The translations under genes and the position numbers were made by a program. The notes below the pieces were generated by a model. That model was not told the origin of the DNA and made no database searches. It worked only from the letters and a program-made list of their open reading frames with translations. Shown piece after piece: positions 46,105 through 56,841 of a stretch of 64,000 nt of DNA. This stretch comes from Typhlomys cinereus (lineage: Eukaryota; Chordata; Mammalia; Rodentia; Platacanthomyidae). Position 1 is the stretch's first letter. The number at the start of each line of letters is the position of its first letter. Location of the stretch: assembly GCA_023101885.1 (NCBI GenBank), contig JALPQD010000206.1, positions 1,577,607-1,641,606 of the forward strand, written 5' to 3'.

Positions 46105-46780
46105 GCTATATACTTCCAGCTCTGGCCCGGCCTCCTTCTTTCTCCGCACCCAGCAAACATGGTGAACGTTCCTAAAACTCGCCAGACTTACAGTAGTGTT
46201 CCTAAACTTAAGGGGAACACAGGAAAGGGTTCTGGGAAATGCCCCTGGGTCCTTGCACCTCATCGGAGAGGAGAACCCAGAAGAGAGTTTGGCATGCACA
46301 TTAACAGATGATCCGGGGATTGGGGGGGGACACTGGGGAAGGTGGAGGGAGGGAGGGAACCAGTGTACCTGTTAAGTTTGTGTGAGCAGAAATAATAATA
46401 ATAATACAAAAAGAATCTTTCAAAAAAAAAAACTCACCAGACTTTCTGCAAGAAATGTGGCAAGCACCAACCCCACAAAATGACATAGTACAAGAAGGCC
46501 AAGGACTCTCTCTGTGCCCAAGCACAGCGTTATGACAGAAAGCAGAGTGGCTATGGTGGGCAGACCAAGCCTATTTTCCAGAAAAGGCTAAAATGACAAA
46601 GAAGATCGTGCTAAGGCTGGAGTGTGTTGAGCCAAACTGCAGATCTAAGCAAATGCTGGTTGTTAAGAGATGCAAGCATTTTGAACTGGGAGGCGACAAG
46701 AAGAGAAAGGCCAAGTAATCCAGTTCTAAGCAGATGTTGTTATGAAGGCAATAAAATAATGAACTGATAATCAAAAAAAA
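46105..46780 (+). pseudogene. RPL36A: RPL36A processed pseudogene, split by an L1 tail
   Basis: Intronless copy of the ribosomal protein eL42 mRNA. The start codon is at 46159, with MVNVPKTRQT-like reading. After the L1 interruption the coding sequence resumes at 46429 (CKKCGKHQPHK) and runs to the stop at 46727-46729. The zinc-binding cysteines of the N-terminal part are readable. A polyadenylation signal (aataaa, 46750) and A tail follow. The short duplication ATAC(C/T)TTGG (46096-46104 and 46781-46789) marks insertion into L1 ORF2. It is dead: one CAG-to-TAG nonsense change, small deletions, and the L1 insertion after codon 10. Confidence 0.92.
46190..46428 (+). mobile_element. 5'-truncated L1 tail inside RPL36A pseudogene
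   Basis: About 240 bp of L1 3' end with the standard 'gtttgtgtgagcag' tail. The 16-bp duplication AAAACTC(G/A)CCAGACTT (46174-46189 and 46429-46444) consists of ribosomal-protein codons, so the host and order of events are clear. Confidence 0.94.
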
Positions 46781-47623
46781 ATACTTTGGATGAAACCTAA
46801 CTAAGGAGGTGATAGATCTCTTCAGTGGAACTTTTAAAACTCTGAAGACAGATGTTGAGGGAGATACTACGAAAAGGACATACCTCCCTAGTTAATGAAT
46901 TGTTAAAATTAATATTTTGAAAACCACCTTCCTACCAAAAACAACTTGTCAATTCAATGCAATTCCAACCAAACTCCCCATGACTCACTTCATATGAGCA
47001 AAACCAATGTCACTAGAAGTATTACCATATCAAATCTCAAGTTAAATTACAGTTATTATACTAAAAACATCATGGTATAGGAACAAAAGCAGATGTGTAG
47101 ATCGGTGGAATAGAATAGATGACTAAGACCTAAATTTGCACAGTTATGGTAACCTAATTTCAATAAATATGACAAAAATACATACTGAAAGAAAGCAAAT
47201 TATTTAACCAGTGTTGAGAAAAAAGGATAGTTGCATGTAAAAATGAAACAACCAAGTATATCAAAGACCTCTATTAACGTGAAATTCTGAAATTATTAGG
47301 TGTAAAAGTACACTACAACATATAAGCATTTACAAAGACTTTCTAAATAGGATTCTAGTTGCTCAGGAAACAAGGCCAACAAGTGATAAGTGAGATCTCA
47401 TGAAACTAGAAGGCTTCCATGGTGCACAGCAAGCTATCAAGGAAGACAGGAGGCAGACTTCAGAATGGGATAGAATTTCATTAAGCAATCAAGTGATAAC
47501 AAATGTTGGCAAGGATGTGGGGAATGAAGAATTGTATTATTCACTGTTGGTAGAGGGAAAAATTTTTAAATCGCTATGGAAGTCAGTGTGGAAATTCCCC
47601 AGTGTTTGAAATAGAACATCATA

Positions 47624-48078
47624 TTGAGGAGACCTAGAACCAGATTTTGGTTTTCTTTTAGTTCTTGTTTATAGCTTTCATAATGTGGCTCAGTCAGAGC
47701 GCAGCCATTAGCGCTAACTAGAGACAGGCTGAGAGCTTGGAATGCTTGGAGTGCGGCCCCACATGCCTAGCTGAGTGCCTGAAAAGAACGTTTCAGCAGA
47801 CTGGAGTTGCCCAAGAGAGAATCTCAGGTGTTGTGGGTAGTAAGGTGGCAATTCAAACTGCTCACAAACAAGGGGGGACTAATCCCTGCCCACTGAAACT
47901 GTTGGCTGTTAGCCAATCATGTAACGTAACTACTAAGTTGGAAGCCCCCTTCCCTTACCAGTAAGCTATAAAACTTCCCCTGGACAAAGGGCAAGCGCTT
48001 CCCTGCAGGACACTTCTGTAGGCCGGTTGTGAGCCCAGGTTCGAATCTATTTGGGAGCTATGCCTCCCAAATCTTTAT
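47624..48078 (+). mobile_element. Probable solo LTR, class unassigned
   Basis: Non-L1 sequence between two pieces of sense L1 ORF2. It has promoter-like spacing: 'gttagccaatcatg' (CCAAT box, about 47910) then 'gctataaaact' (TATA, about 47965), followed by 'gttgtgagcccaggttcg'. The ends were not resolved and no target duplication was confirmed. Confidence 0.5.
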
Positions 48079-48207
48079 ACAGAAATACTTGCTCATACAT
48101 GTTTACTGCGGCCCTATTCACAATAGTTAAGAAACAGAATCAGCCTAGAATGCCTGTCACTGATGAATGAAGAATGAAAACATATAGCTACAGTGGAATT
48201 TTTCCCT

Positions 48208-49040
48208 AGGTATTAAAGAGTCCTGCTTTTTGTATATTTTGAAAATGCCTTTTGTATGTTTAATAATATTTGACCTAAAGTCCATGTTGCATCAGTTACA
48301 ATTTTAATGATATCAAAGAAATGAATAAAGTAATATAAATTATATAAATTGCCTTTTATATTCATGTACATGTATATGTGTATAATTATAAAATTTCCTT
48401 AGAAATTTATCTTTTTCTTTATTCTTTTACTCTATAATATACCTTGAGATTAATAATTTATTGTCATTTTTGCTAAAATTTAGGTGATAGAGTTGTACAT
48501 TATTTGGAAACAAATTACATATCTCATGACATATATTTAAAACTGTGCTTAGCGTCATGAGTATACTTTGTTAAACTGCACATTGGTAAAAATGTATATA
48601 TTTCCAGTAACAAAGACTGAAATGCTTTATGATAACACAGAAAGAGGGAATGATAATGATTTGTGTTTTCTTACTTCTATCTATGCACATTTCCTAAATT
48701 TCAACTAGGACAGGTGTGGATAGTTTCACACCTTAAAGACACTGATACTAATTTATAGCTTACATCAACAATGACCCATACAAGGGATCCTTTATGAAAG
48801 ATATGACAAAGCATCTGTGAAGGATCAGCTGACACTTTTAGACATGTAAAAACTGTAGATACTTCACATATTATAGTCCTATAAACTTCGAGAACCATTG
48901 AGATGTGCAATACTTTTGTTTCTGTTTCTAGATGCTCCTTACTAGCAAACTGAAATAAAAGGTAAAAAGTAAATGAAACAAAGCATCTTGCTTTTTCTTG
49001 AATGTGATCCTTTAATATTGCCTCATTTCTCACTTTTTTC
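48208..49040. other. Unique AT-rich DNA, no gene seen
   Basis: A 113-codon minus-strand frame (48701-49042) has no recognisable domain. Confidence 0.45.
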
Positions 49041-49162
49041 ACTTAAGGTTTTTTTGTTTGTATGTTTGCTTGTTTTTTTGGGGTTTTGTCTCATTATTTG
49101 ACAGGAGGACAATCCTTACTTGCCATACTAGCATTTCTAGCCAAGTTTGCAGAAGGATGTCA

Positions 49163-49163
49163 G

Positions 49164-49194
<31 letters not shown>

Positions 49195-49248
49195 CTTTTC
49201 TTTTCTTTTCTTTTCTTTTCTTTTCTTTTCTCTTTTCTTTTCTTTTCT
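49163..49248. repeat. (TTTTC)n microsatellite
   Basis: About 16 units of TTTTC, probably grown from the A-rich tail of the adjoining antisense SINE. Confidence 0.96.
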
Positions 49249-49498
49249 TATTTGCATGTATGTGCATACATATGTGTGTATCAGAGGGCATTGTGTGTTC
49301 CTGTGGAAGCCCAAGGGTGACTTGGGGAAATCCTCCTGGATTGCTTCTATACCTCCTTTTTGCTTTGTTCTGGGATTTCTCAAACTTTGCCTTCCAGGGC
49401 AGGAAGTACAAGTTGTTGTCATTTCTACCTAGTGATTTTTATGTGGGATCTAGGATCTAAACTCAGAGGCTTAACCTCTGAACAATCTCTACAACCCT
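49249..49498 (-). mobile_element. Older B2-superfamily SINE copy
   Basis: Antisense: 'tcagagggcattgtgtgttcctgtgg' body and 'cctctgaacaatctctacaaccc' head, the same older subfamily as 17455-17725. Its tail end is the pentanucleotide repeat. Confidence 0.8.
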
Positions 49499-49663
49499 TT
49501 CTTAAAGTTCTTAGTTATCGCATGAACAGTTAAAAGAGTTGCTAGACTTTACTAAATAGAAAATATTAAATTACCATATAATAATTTGTTACTCTAGAAA
49601 GACTGGTTCCTGAAGATTACTTGTAATGCCACATCCCTTTCTTTTAAAGTTACAGAAATTTCC

Positions 49664-50759
49664 TGGATGTCATTAGAAAGAATTATATTAAGTGAAGTAT
49701 CCCAAACCCAGAAAATTAAGTGCCGTATGTATTCCCTAATAGGTGGCTCCTAGTACCAAACTCACCCAGCCCACATTGAGACACTCAAAAGTAAACCTAT
49801 GTAACACAGTAATTGCAAGGATTATGAACAAGAGAGATGGGGTAGGAGGGCCACACCAGAAACAAGGAGAGAGGGGACCATGTTACAGCAGAGAAAATAG
49901 GCCTCCATCAAGGTCTGCAAGTAAGTAATGAGAAACCTGGTTAAGTTCACAGACGTTCTTTCCTGATCTCACCAGAAGGGGAGGGCATATAGTCTAGCAG
50001 ATAAAAAGTAATCATTTTGCAAATGGGTGATGGACCCCTCCCTCACTGAGGTTTCCTACTCTTATTACATCTACCCTTGAATGTGCTATTATAACAAGAC
50101 TCCAGTTTAACAGCTTTTTGTCTCTGGCCAGGGGGTGACATACAGTGCCCAGCAGAATGGAGTGAAGGGCATTGCAGGAGCAGCAAAACTGCAAAAGAAA
50201 ATCAACAAACCACAATCCAGAACTTCAGAGACTCTATATCAATCACATAGAACTAGGCCAGCCTAATCTCTCCCCATCCTGGAGCTCAGGGACATTTGCG
50301 GAAGAGGGGGCGGTAAGATTGTAAGAGCAAAAGGATGGGAGGAGCAACGATTTGAAAGATTCTCAACAATAGTTGGGGCCAAAGCAATCATAATGGGACT
50401 TTGCATGCCCTGCGCAATGTCCAGCGCACTGTTGCCCTCATAAAGTCTAGCATCTGTTAAGGGCACCGAGACCCCTGGAGGCAAGGGATTGACAGCCATA
50501 GTAGTGATCTTATGCTTAAGGGGAACAAGAGAAAGGGCTTATAGAAATGCCACTGGGTCCTTATATGTCATCGGAGAGGAGGACCCAGTGGAGAGTTAGG
50601 CGTACACAATAAAGGACACTCTGAGAATTGGGGGGGAGGCACTGGGAGATGGGGAGGGGGAGGAGGGGGTTCGGGGGGAGGAGGGGGGAGGGAGGGAACT
50701 GGTAAAAAAATTTTAAAATGTATAATTAAATTTTTAATAAAAAAAAAAGAAGTAAAAAA
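49664..50759 (+). mobile_element. Young 5'-truncated L1 with variant 3' tail
   Basis: Contains the last ~30 codons of ORF2, the full 3' UTR and an A-rich tail. The exact 18-bp duplication AAAGTTACAGAAATTTCC (49646-49663 and 50760-50777) bounds it. After 'gggaactggt' it does not have the usual 'gtttgtatgagc' end but 'aaaatgtataattaaat', the same tail as the full-length L1 lying inverted 115 bp away. Confidence 0.94.
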
Positions 50760-50874
50760 AAAGTTACAGAAATTTCCAATTATACTGCAGCTCCTTAGTT
50801 CATGCACACAGTATTTAGAATTTTCACTTGGAATTTATACATTGGTATTTGGCACTTTGATGTTTTGTCTTTTT

Positions 50875-51847
50875 TTTTTTTTTTTTTTTTATTAAAAATT
50901 TAATTATACATTTTAAAATTTTTTACCAGTTCCCTCCCTCCCCCCTCCCCTTCCCCCAGTGTCTCCCCCCCAATTCCCAGAGAGTCCTTTATTGTGTGCG
51001 CCTAACTCTCCACTGGGTCCTCCTCTCCGATGACATATAAGGACCCAGTGGCATTTCCATAAGCCCTTTCTCTTGTTCCCCTTAATCATAAGATTACTAC
51101 TATGGCTGTCAATCCCTTGCCTCCAGGGGTCTCGGTGCCCTTAACAGATGCTAGACTTTATGAGGGCAACAGTGCGCTGGACATTGCGCAGGGCATGCAA
51201 AGTTCCATTATGATTGCTTTGGCCCCAACTATTGTTGAGAATCTTGCAAATCGTTGCTCCTCCCATCCTTTTGCTCTTACAATCTTACCGCCCCCTCTTC
51301 CGCAAATGTCCCTGAGCTCCAGGATGGGGAGAGATTAGGCTGTCCTAGTTCTATGTGATTGATATAGAGTCTCTGAAGTTCTGGATTGTGGTTTGTTGAT
51401 TTTCTTTTGCAGTTTTGCTGCTCCTGCAATTCCCTTCACTCCATTCTGCTGGGCACTGTATGTCACCCCCTGGCCAGAGACAAAAAGCTGTTAAACTGGA
51501 GTCTTGTTGTAATAGCACATTCAAGGGTAGATGTAATAAGAGTAGGAAACCTCACTGAGGGCGGGGTCCATTACCCATTTGCAAAATGATTACTTTTTAT
51601 CTGCTAGACTATATGCCCTCCCCTTCTGGTGAGATCAGGAAAGAACGTCTGTGAACTTAACCAGGTTTCTCATTACTTACTTGCAGACCTTGATGGAGGC
51701 CTATTTTCTCTGCTGTAACATGGTCTCCTCTCTCCTTGTTTCTGGTGTGGCCCTCCTAACCCATCTCTCTTGTTCATAATCCTTGCAATTACTGGGTTAC
51801 ATAGGTTTACTTTTGAGTGTCCCAATGTGGGCTGGGCGAGTTTGGTA
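50875..51847 (-). repeat. 3' UTR of the full-length L1
   Basis: Purine-rich tract on the minus strand (50930-50980 as pyrimidines here), and the variant end 'aaaatgtataattaaatttttaat' before the A tail. It pairs with 49680-50710 as a large inverted repeat. Confidence 0.9.
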
Positions 51848-54800
51848 CTAGGAGCCACCTATTAGGGAGTACATACGGCGCTTAATTTTCTGGGTTTGGG
51901 ATACTTCACTTAATATAATTCTTTCTAATGACATCCATTTCCCAGCAAATTCCAGTAGTTCATCATTTTTGATGGCTGAGTAGTACTCCATTGTATAGAT
52001 GTACCACAGTTTCCTTATCCACTCGTCAACTGTTGGACATTTAGGTTGATTCCATGACTTTGCTATTGTAAACAGTGCTGCTATGAACATGGTCGAGCTT
52101 GTGCTATCGAGGCGAGCCTCTGCTGCTTGGGGGGTTATTCCCAAAAGTGGGATAGCAGGGTCATATGGCATTTCAATCTTTAATTTCTTCAAGAATCTCC
52201 AGACGGCTCGCCAGAGTGGCTGTATGAGCCTGCATTCCCACCAACAATGTAGGAGAGTTCCCCTCTCCCCACATCCTCTCCAGCATTTGTCGTTGTTTGT
52301 ACTGTGGATTTTTGCCATCCTGACCGGGGTGAGATGATATCTCAGGGAAGTTTTGATTTGCATTTCCCTGATGGCGAAGGAAGTGGAGCATTTTTTAAGA
52401 TAATTGTTAGACATTTTAATTTCATCCCTGGTAAAGTTTCTTTGAAGTTCCAGGGCCCATTTTTTAATTGGGCCAGTGTTTTCCTTGGAGTTTAATTTTC
52501 TAAGTTCTTTGTGCACTCTGGACAGTAGAGCTCTGTCAGATATGTGGTTAATGAAGATTTTCTCCCATTCTGTGGGTTGCCTTTGAGTTCGTGCGACAAT
52601 CTCTTTATCTGAACAGAAGCTCTTTAATTTCACAAGATCCCAACTGTTGAGAGTTGGTAGCAGTGACTGTGCCATTGGATGTCTGTTTAGGAAGTGTTGG
52701 CCTAGCCCAATCAGCTCGAGGGAGTTCCCTATCCTTTCAACTATGGCTTTTAAAGTCTCTGGCCTGATATCAAGGTCCTTGATCCATTTGGAATTAAGTC
52801 TTGTACATGGTGACAAGTACGGGTCCAGCTTTAATCTTCTGCATGTGGAGATCCAGTTTTGCCAGCACCATTTGTTGAAGATGCTGTTCTTTTTCCATTG
52901 GATTCTTTGGGCCCCTTTGTCAAAGACCAAATGGCTGTAACTTTGTGGGCTTATATCTGGGTCTTCAATCCTTATCCATTGATCTGTGTGTCTATTTTGG
53001 AGCCAGTACCAGGCTGTCTTTATAACTATGGATTTGTAGTATAGACTTAGGTTTGGTATGGTAATACCTCCAGCTGTGTTTTTGTTACTCAGGATTGTTT
53101 TTGCTATCCTGGGTCTTTTGTGCCTCCATATGAACTTTGAGATTGTTTGGTCAACTTCTTTGAAGAATTGCTTTGGGATTTTGATTGGTATAGCATTGAA
53201 TCTGTATATTGCCTTTGGTAGGATGGTCATTTTTACAATGTTGATTCTGCCAATCCAGGAACAAGGGAGGTCTTTCCACCTTCTGGTGTCTTCTGCAATT
53301 TCTTTCTTTAGGGTTTTAAAGTTTTCATTGTAAAGGTCTTTTACCTCCTTAGTTAGGTTTATACCAAGATATTTCATTTTTTTAGGGGTTATAGTAAATG
53401 GCATGGTTTCTCTCAAGGCTTTTTCACTTCTTTCATTCTGGGCATATAGGAAGGCCTCTGATTTTTGCACATTTATTTTGTATCCTGCCACCCTGCTGAA
53501 CTTCTCAATTAGTTCCAGGAGCTTCCTGGTGGAGTTTTTGGGATCACTCAGGTATAAGATCATGTCATCTGCAAATAGAGATAGCTTGACTTCTTCCTTG
53601 CCAATTTGAATCCCTCTTATGTCCCTTTCTTGTCTTATGGCTTCGGCTAAGACTTCAAGTACAATATTGAATAGAAGTGGTGAGAGTGGACAGCCTTGTC
53701 TTGTTCCTGATCGAAGTGGGAATGCTTCCAATTGTTCCCCATTGAGCATAATCCTTGCTGTGGGCTTGTTGTATACAGCTTTTATTATATTGATAAAAGT
53801 TCCTTCCATTCCTACTGTCTCTAGCGTTTTGATCATAAAAGGCTGTTGGATCTTGTCAAAAGCTTTTTCTGCATCTATCGAGAGTATCATGTGGTCTTGG
53901 ACTTTGGACTGGTTTACATGATGAATTACATTTATTGATTTGCGTATGTTGAACCAACCTTGTGTGCCGGGGATGAAGCCTACTTGGTCCCCATGAATGA
54001 TCTTTTTAATATGTTTTTGAATCCGATTTGCTAAGACTTTGTTGAGAATCTTTGCATCTGTGTTCATCAGGGAGATCGGCCTATAGTTTTCTTTTTTAAG
54101 TGAATCTTTATTAGGTTTTGGGATTAAAACGATATTAGCTTCATAGAAGGAATTTGGTAGTGTTCCTTCCTTTGCTATTTGATGGAACAGTTTAAGGAGT
54201 ATTGGTGTTATTAACTCCTTAAATGTCTTGTAGAACTCTGTGCTGAATCCATCTGGTCCAGGACATTTTTTGGTGGGAAGATTCGAGATTACTTCCTCAA
54301 TTTTCTTATATGTTATAGGACTATTTAAGTAATTCACAACTTCCTGATTCAATTTAGGTAAGTTGTGTTTACTTAGAAATTCATCCATCTCTTTTGTGTT
54401 GTCAAACTTCACAGAGTATAAGTTTTTGAAATATGATGTTATAATTCTCTGGATTTCTTGGGTATCCGTAGTGATAACTCCATGTTCATTTCTAATTTTG
54501 TTAATTTGGGTTTTCTCTCTCTTGCTTTTGGTTAGTTTAGCTAGGGGTGTATCAATCTTGTTGATTTTTTCAAAGAACCAGCTTTTCGATTTGTTGATTT
54601 TTTCTATCATTTTCTTAGTCTCGATTTCAGATATTTCTCCCCTTATTTTGCTAATCTCTTCTCTTCTACTGCTTTTGGGATCAGATTGCTCTAGTTTCTC
54701 TAAAGCTTTAAGCTGCATTGTTAAGTTGTTTATTTCTGATGTTTCCATTTTTTTGATGTGGGCATTAAGAGCTATGAACTTACCTCTTAGAACAGCTTTC

Positions 54801-55672
54801 ATTGTGTCCCAGAGATTTTGGTAAGTTGTATTTTCGTTATCATTCACTTTCAGGAAATCTTGAATTTCCTTTTTAATTTCTTCCTGAATCCAGTTCTCAT
54901 TCAGCATCATAGTGTTAAGTTTCCAGGTGTTAGTGTATTTTCTCTTGTTTGATGTGTTGTGGATGTCCAGCTTTAGGCCGTGGTGGTCTGATAGGGCACA
55001 GGTTAGAATTTCAACTTTCTTGTACATGTGTAGATTCATTTTGTGGCCCAATATGTGATCTATTTTGGAGAAAGTTCCGTGTGCTGCTGAGAAAAATGTG
55101 TATTCTTTGGTGCGTGGGTGAAAAGTTCGATAGAGATCTGTGAGGTCCATTTCTTTCAGGGTTTGATTAAGTTCCAAAGTGTCTCTGTTAAGCTTTTGAC
55201 CTGTTGATCTATCCCATGTAGAGAGGGCGGTGTTGAAGTCCCCAAGAATTATTGTTTGGGGGTTGATTTCTTGCTTTAGACGCTGTAGGGTTTTCTTAAT
55301 GAATGTGGAGGGGCCCGTATTGGGTGCATATATGTTCAGTATTGTGAAGTCTTCCTGGTGAATTGTACCTCTGACTAAAATGTAGTATCCATCCGTGTCT
55401 CTTATAATTTTTTTTGGTTTGAAATCCACTTTGTCTGATAGCATAATGGCTACCCCTGCCTGTTTTCTGCTTCCATTTGCTTGTAGAATTGTTGACCAGC
55501 CTTTTATTTTTAGAGCGTGCCTATCTTTTGTGGTGAGATGGGTTTCCTGCAGGCAGCAGATTGATGGATTGTGATTTTTAATCCAAGTTTGTAATCTGTG
55601 TCTCTTGATCGGTGAATTAAGTCCATTAACATTTAGTGTTATAATGGAGAAACTATTGTTAATTCCAGACAT
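51848..55672 (-). CDS. L1 ORF2 protein, endonuclease and reverse transcriptase
   Basis: 1274 aa, the usual length for mammalian L1 ORF2p, which nicks chromosomal DNA and copies L1 RNA into the nick in the nucleus. The N-terminal apurinic-type endonuclease (1-239) has all expected catalytic residues: N14, E43, D145, N147, T192, D205, S228-D229-H230. The reverse-transcriptase domain (about 500-775) has D600 in SIDAEKAFD and the FADD active site at 700-703. The C-terminal CCHC motif uses C1130, C1134, H1142 and C1147. The start [10 protein letters not shown] lies 50 bp after the ORF1 stop, as is normal for this bicistronic RNA. No stop or frameshift is present. In contrast the copy at 19065-22809 has lost D229. 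Confidence 0.96.
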   Translation of the reverse strand: MSGINNSFSIITLNVNGLNSPIKRHRLQTWIKNHNPSICCLQETHLTTKDRHALKIKGWSTILQANGSRKQAGVAIMLSDKVDFKPKKIIRDTDGYYILVRGTIHQEDFTILNIYAPNTGPSTFIKKTLQRLKQEINPQTIILGDFNTALSTWDRSTGQKLNRDTLELNQTLKEMDLTDLYRTFHPRTKEYTFFSAAHGTFSKIDHILGHKMNLHMYKKVEILTCALSDHHGLKLDIHNTSNKRKYTNTWKLNTMMLNENWIQEEIKKEIQDFLKVNDNENTTYQNLWDTMKAVLRGKFIALNAHIKKMETSEINNLTMQLKALEKLEQSDPKSSRREEISKIRGEISEIETKKMIEKINKSKSWFFEKINKIDTPLAKLTKSKREKTQINKIRNEHGVITTDTQEIQRIITSYFKNLYSVKFDNTKEMDEFLSKHNLPKLNQEVVNYLNSPITYKKIEEVISNLPTKKCPGPDGFSTEFYKTFKELITPILLKLFHQIAKEGTLPNSFYEANIVLIPKPNKDSLKKENYRPISLMNTDAKILNKVLANRIQKHIKKIIHGDQVGFIPGTQGWFNIRKSINVIHHVNQSKVQDHMILSIDAEKAFDKIQQPFMIKTLETVGMEGTFINIIKAVYNKPTARIMLNGEQLEAFPLRSGTRQGCPLSPLLFNIVLEVLAEAIRQERDIRGIQIGKEEVKLSLFADDMILYLSDPKNSTRKLLELIEKFSRVAGYKINVQKSEAFLYAQNERSEKALRETMPFTITPKKMKYLGINLTKEVKDLYNENFKTLKKEIAEDTRRWKDLPCSWIGRINIVKMTILPKAIYRFNAIPIKIPKQFFKEVDQTISKFIWRHKRPRIAKTILSNKNTAGGITIPNLSLYYKSIVIKTAWYWLQNRHTDQWIRIEDPDISPQSYSHLVFDKGAQRIQWKKNSIFNKWCWQNWISTCRRLKLDPYLSPCTRLNSKWIKDLDIRPETLKAIVERIGNSLELIGLGQHFLNRHPMAQSLLPTLNSWDLVKLKSFCSDKEIVARTQRQPTEWEKIFINHISDRALLSRVHKELRKLNSKENTGPIKKWALELQRNFTRDEIKMSNNYLKKCSTSFAIREMQIKTSLRYHLTPVRMAKIHSTNNDKCWRGCGERGTLLHCWWECRLIQPLWRAVWRFLKKLKIEMPYDPAIPLLGITPQAAEARLDSTSSTMFIAALFTIAKSWNQPKCPTVDEWIRKLWYIYTMEYYSAIKNDELLEFAGKWMSLERIILSEVSQTQKIKRRMYSLIGGS

Positions 55673-55722
55673 TTATTATGTTTAGTAGCTTTTATAAGTA
55701 TATTGCTTCGCTTTTAATGGTG

Positions 55723-56841
55723 TTATATTTGCCTTCTGTTCTCCTGGATATGCCTGTTTTTTTCTTCACGCTTGAGTATCATTTCTAGCAGTTTTTGAAG
55801 GCCTGGTTTGGTGGCCATGTATCCCTTAAAGTTGTCTTTGTGCTGGAAAAATTTTCTTTCTCCCTCGATCATGACTGATAGTTTTGCAGGGTAAATCAGC
55901 CTGGGTTGACATTTTTGCTCATTCAATACTTGAAGTATGTCTCTCCAAGCTCTTCTTGCTTTTACTGTTTCGACTGAGAAGTCATTTGTTATTTTAATAG
56001 GTTTGCCTTTAAAAGTGACTTGTTTTTTCTCCCTTGAAGCTCTCAGCACCAGTTCTTTATCTTGAATGTGGAGTGTTTTAACTATTATTTGCCGCGGTGT
56101 GCTTCTAGTTTGGTCGTATCTGTTTGGGGTGCGGAATGCCTCTTGTATATGAATGGGCCTCTCTTTCTTTAGATGAGGAAAGTTTTCCTTGATGATCGTT
56201 TGAAAAATTTCCTCAGGGGTGGTATTTTGAGATTCTTGCTCCGGTATTCCATGAATACGCATGTTAGGCTTCTTCAGGGTGTCCCATATCTCTTGGATAT
56301 TTCTCTCAAGTATCTTTTTGGCTTTAACAACCTCTTCCATTGAGCTGGCTAGTACTCCCACTTTATCTTCAAGGTCTGAAATTCTGTTTTCTGCTTCATT
56401 AGTTCTGTTGATAAGACTCTCTGTGGCGTTCTGGGTTGAAGATAACTTGTCTTTTAGCTCAGTTTTAAACTCTGCTTGAGTTTGTTTTAACTGTTCTATG
56501 CCACTTTTTGTTTCTTGCACTGTTTTTCTCAACTCCTCCAGATGTCTGTTGTGTTCCTCTTCAAAGCGATTGATTCGATTATGTAATTCCTCCCGGAAGT
56601 GTTCCTCTTCAAAGCGATTGATTCGATTATGTAATTCCTCCCGGATTTCCTCTTTCATAGTATTGAACATGGTAATGATCATATTTTGAAAGTCGTTATC
56701 CTGGGTCAGGCTTTCTTGGCCTTTTTCCGCGGGTTTGTTCTTTTTGGAGTCTAACATTATGGGATTAATTTCTTCAGTGGGAGATTTGTTTACTTGAGTG
56801 TTGCTTCTCATGGATTTGCACTTTGACTTTGGCATTGTCAT
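55723..56841 (-). CDS. L1 ORF1 protein, RNA-binding trimer
   Basis: 372 aa. ORF1p coats L1 RNA in the cytoplasm as a trimer and acts as a nucleic-acid chaperone. Layout: basic N-terminus (MTMPKSKCKS), coiled coil about 50-170 with the trimer-type heptads NRISDLED (152-159), RNA-recognition domain about 190-290 (MRIHGIPEQE), and C-terminal domain to about 355 (ARRAWRDILQVLNEQ, basic YPAKLSV region). It is 16 residues longer than the other copies would be because residues 67-82 (REELHNRINRFEEEHF) are repeated at 83-97, encoded by an in-frame 48-bp tandem duplication. The start is supported by the same ATG context in the copy at 18593. Confidence 0.95.
   Translation of the reverse strand: MTMPKSKCKSMRSNTQVNKSPTEEINPIMLDSKKNKPAEKGQESLTQDNDFQNMIITMFNTMKEEIREELHNRINRFEEEHFREELHNRINRFEEEHNRHLEELRKTVQETKSGIEQLKQTQAEFKTELKDKLSSTQNATESLINRTNEAENRISDLEDKVGVLASSMEEVVKAKKILERNIQEIWDTLKKPNMRIHGIPEQESQNTTPEEIFQTIIKENFPHLKKERPIHIQEAFRTPNRYDQTRSTPRQIIVKTLHIQDKELVLRASREKKQVTFKGKPIKITNDFSVETVKARRAWRDILQVLNEQKCQPRLIYPAKLSVMIEGERKFFQHKDNFKGYMATKPGLQKLLEMILKREEKNRHIQENRRQI
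56551..56646 (-). repeat. 48-bp tandem duplication within ORF1
   Basis: Two exact 48-bp units (56551-56598 and 56599-56646) inside the coiled-coil coding region. The two other ORF1 copies in this window (1-840, 18593-19060) have only one unit. Sixteen residues is not a multiple of the heptad, so the coil register changes or a stutter is introduced. Confidence 0.93.

Larger units (their letters stand above)
45190..48207 (-). mobile_element. Old L1 with inverted 5' part, multiply interrupted
   Basis: 45190-45575 is antisense Lx-like 3' UTR ('ttggcaatttagtgcgtgta', 'gtgaccattgggtaggatctg'). From 45576 the sequence is sense ORF2 (reverse-transcriptase region 'ttgcctctacttctgttcaa', then later segments) ending near 48207. 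The head-to-head layout suggests twin priming. Later insertions inside it are an RPL36A retrocopy (46105-46780) and an LTR (about 47624-48078). All frames are broken. Confidence 0.75.

Noticed and set aside
52647..54824. Open frames of 60-153 codons on the plus strand
   Set aside because: They are antisense shadows of the ORF2 coding sequence; the matching shadows appear opposite the plus-strand L1 at 19545-22304.
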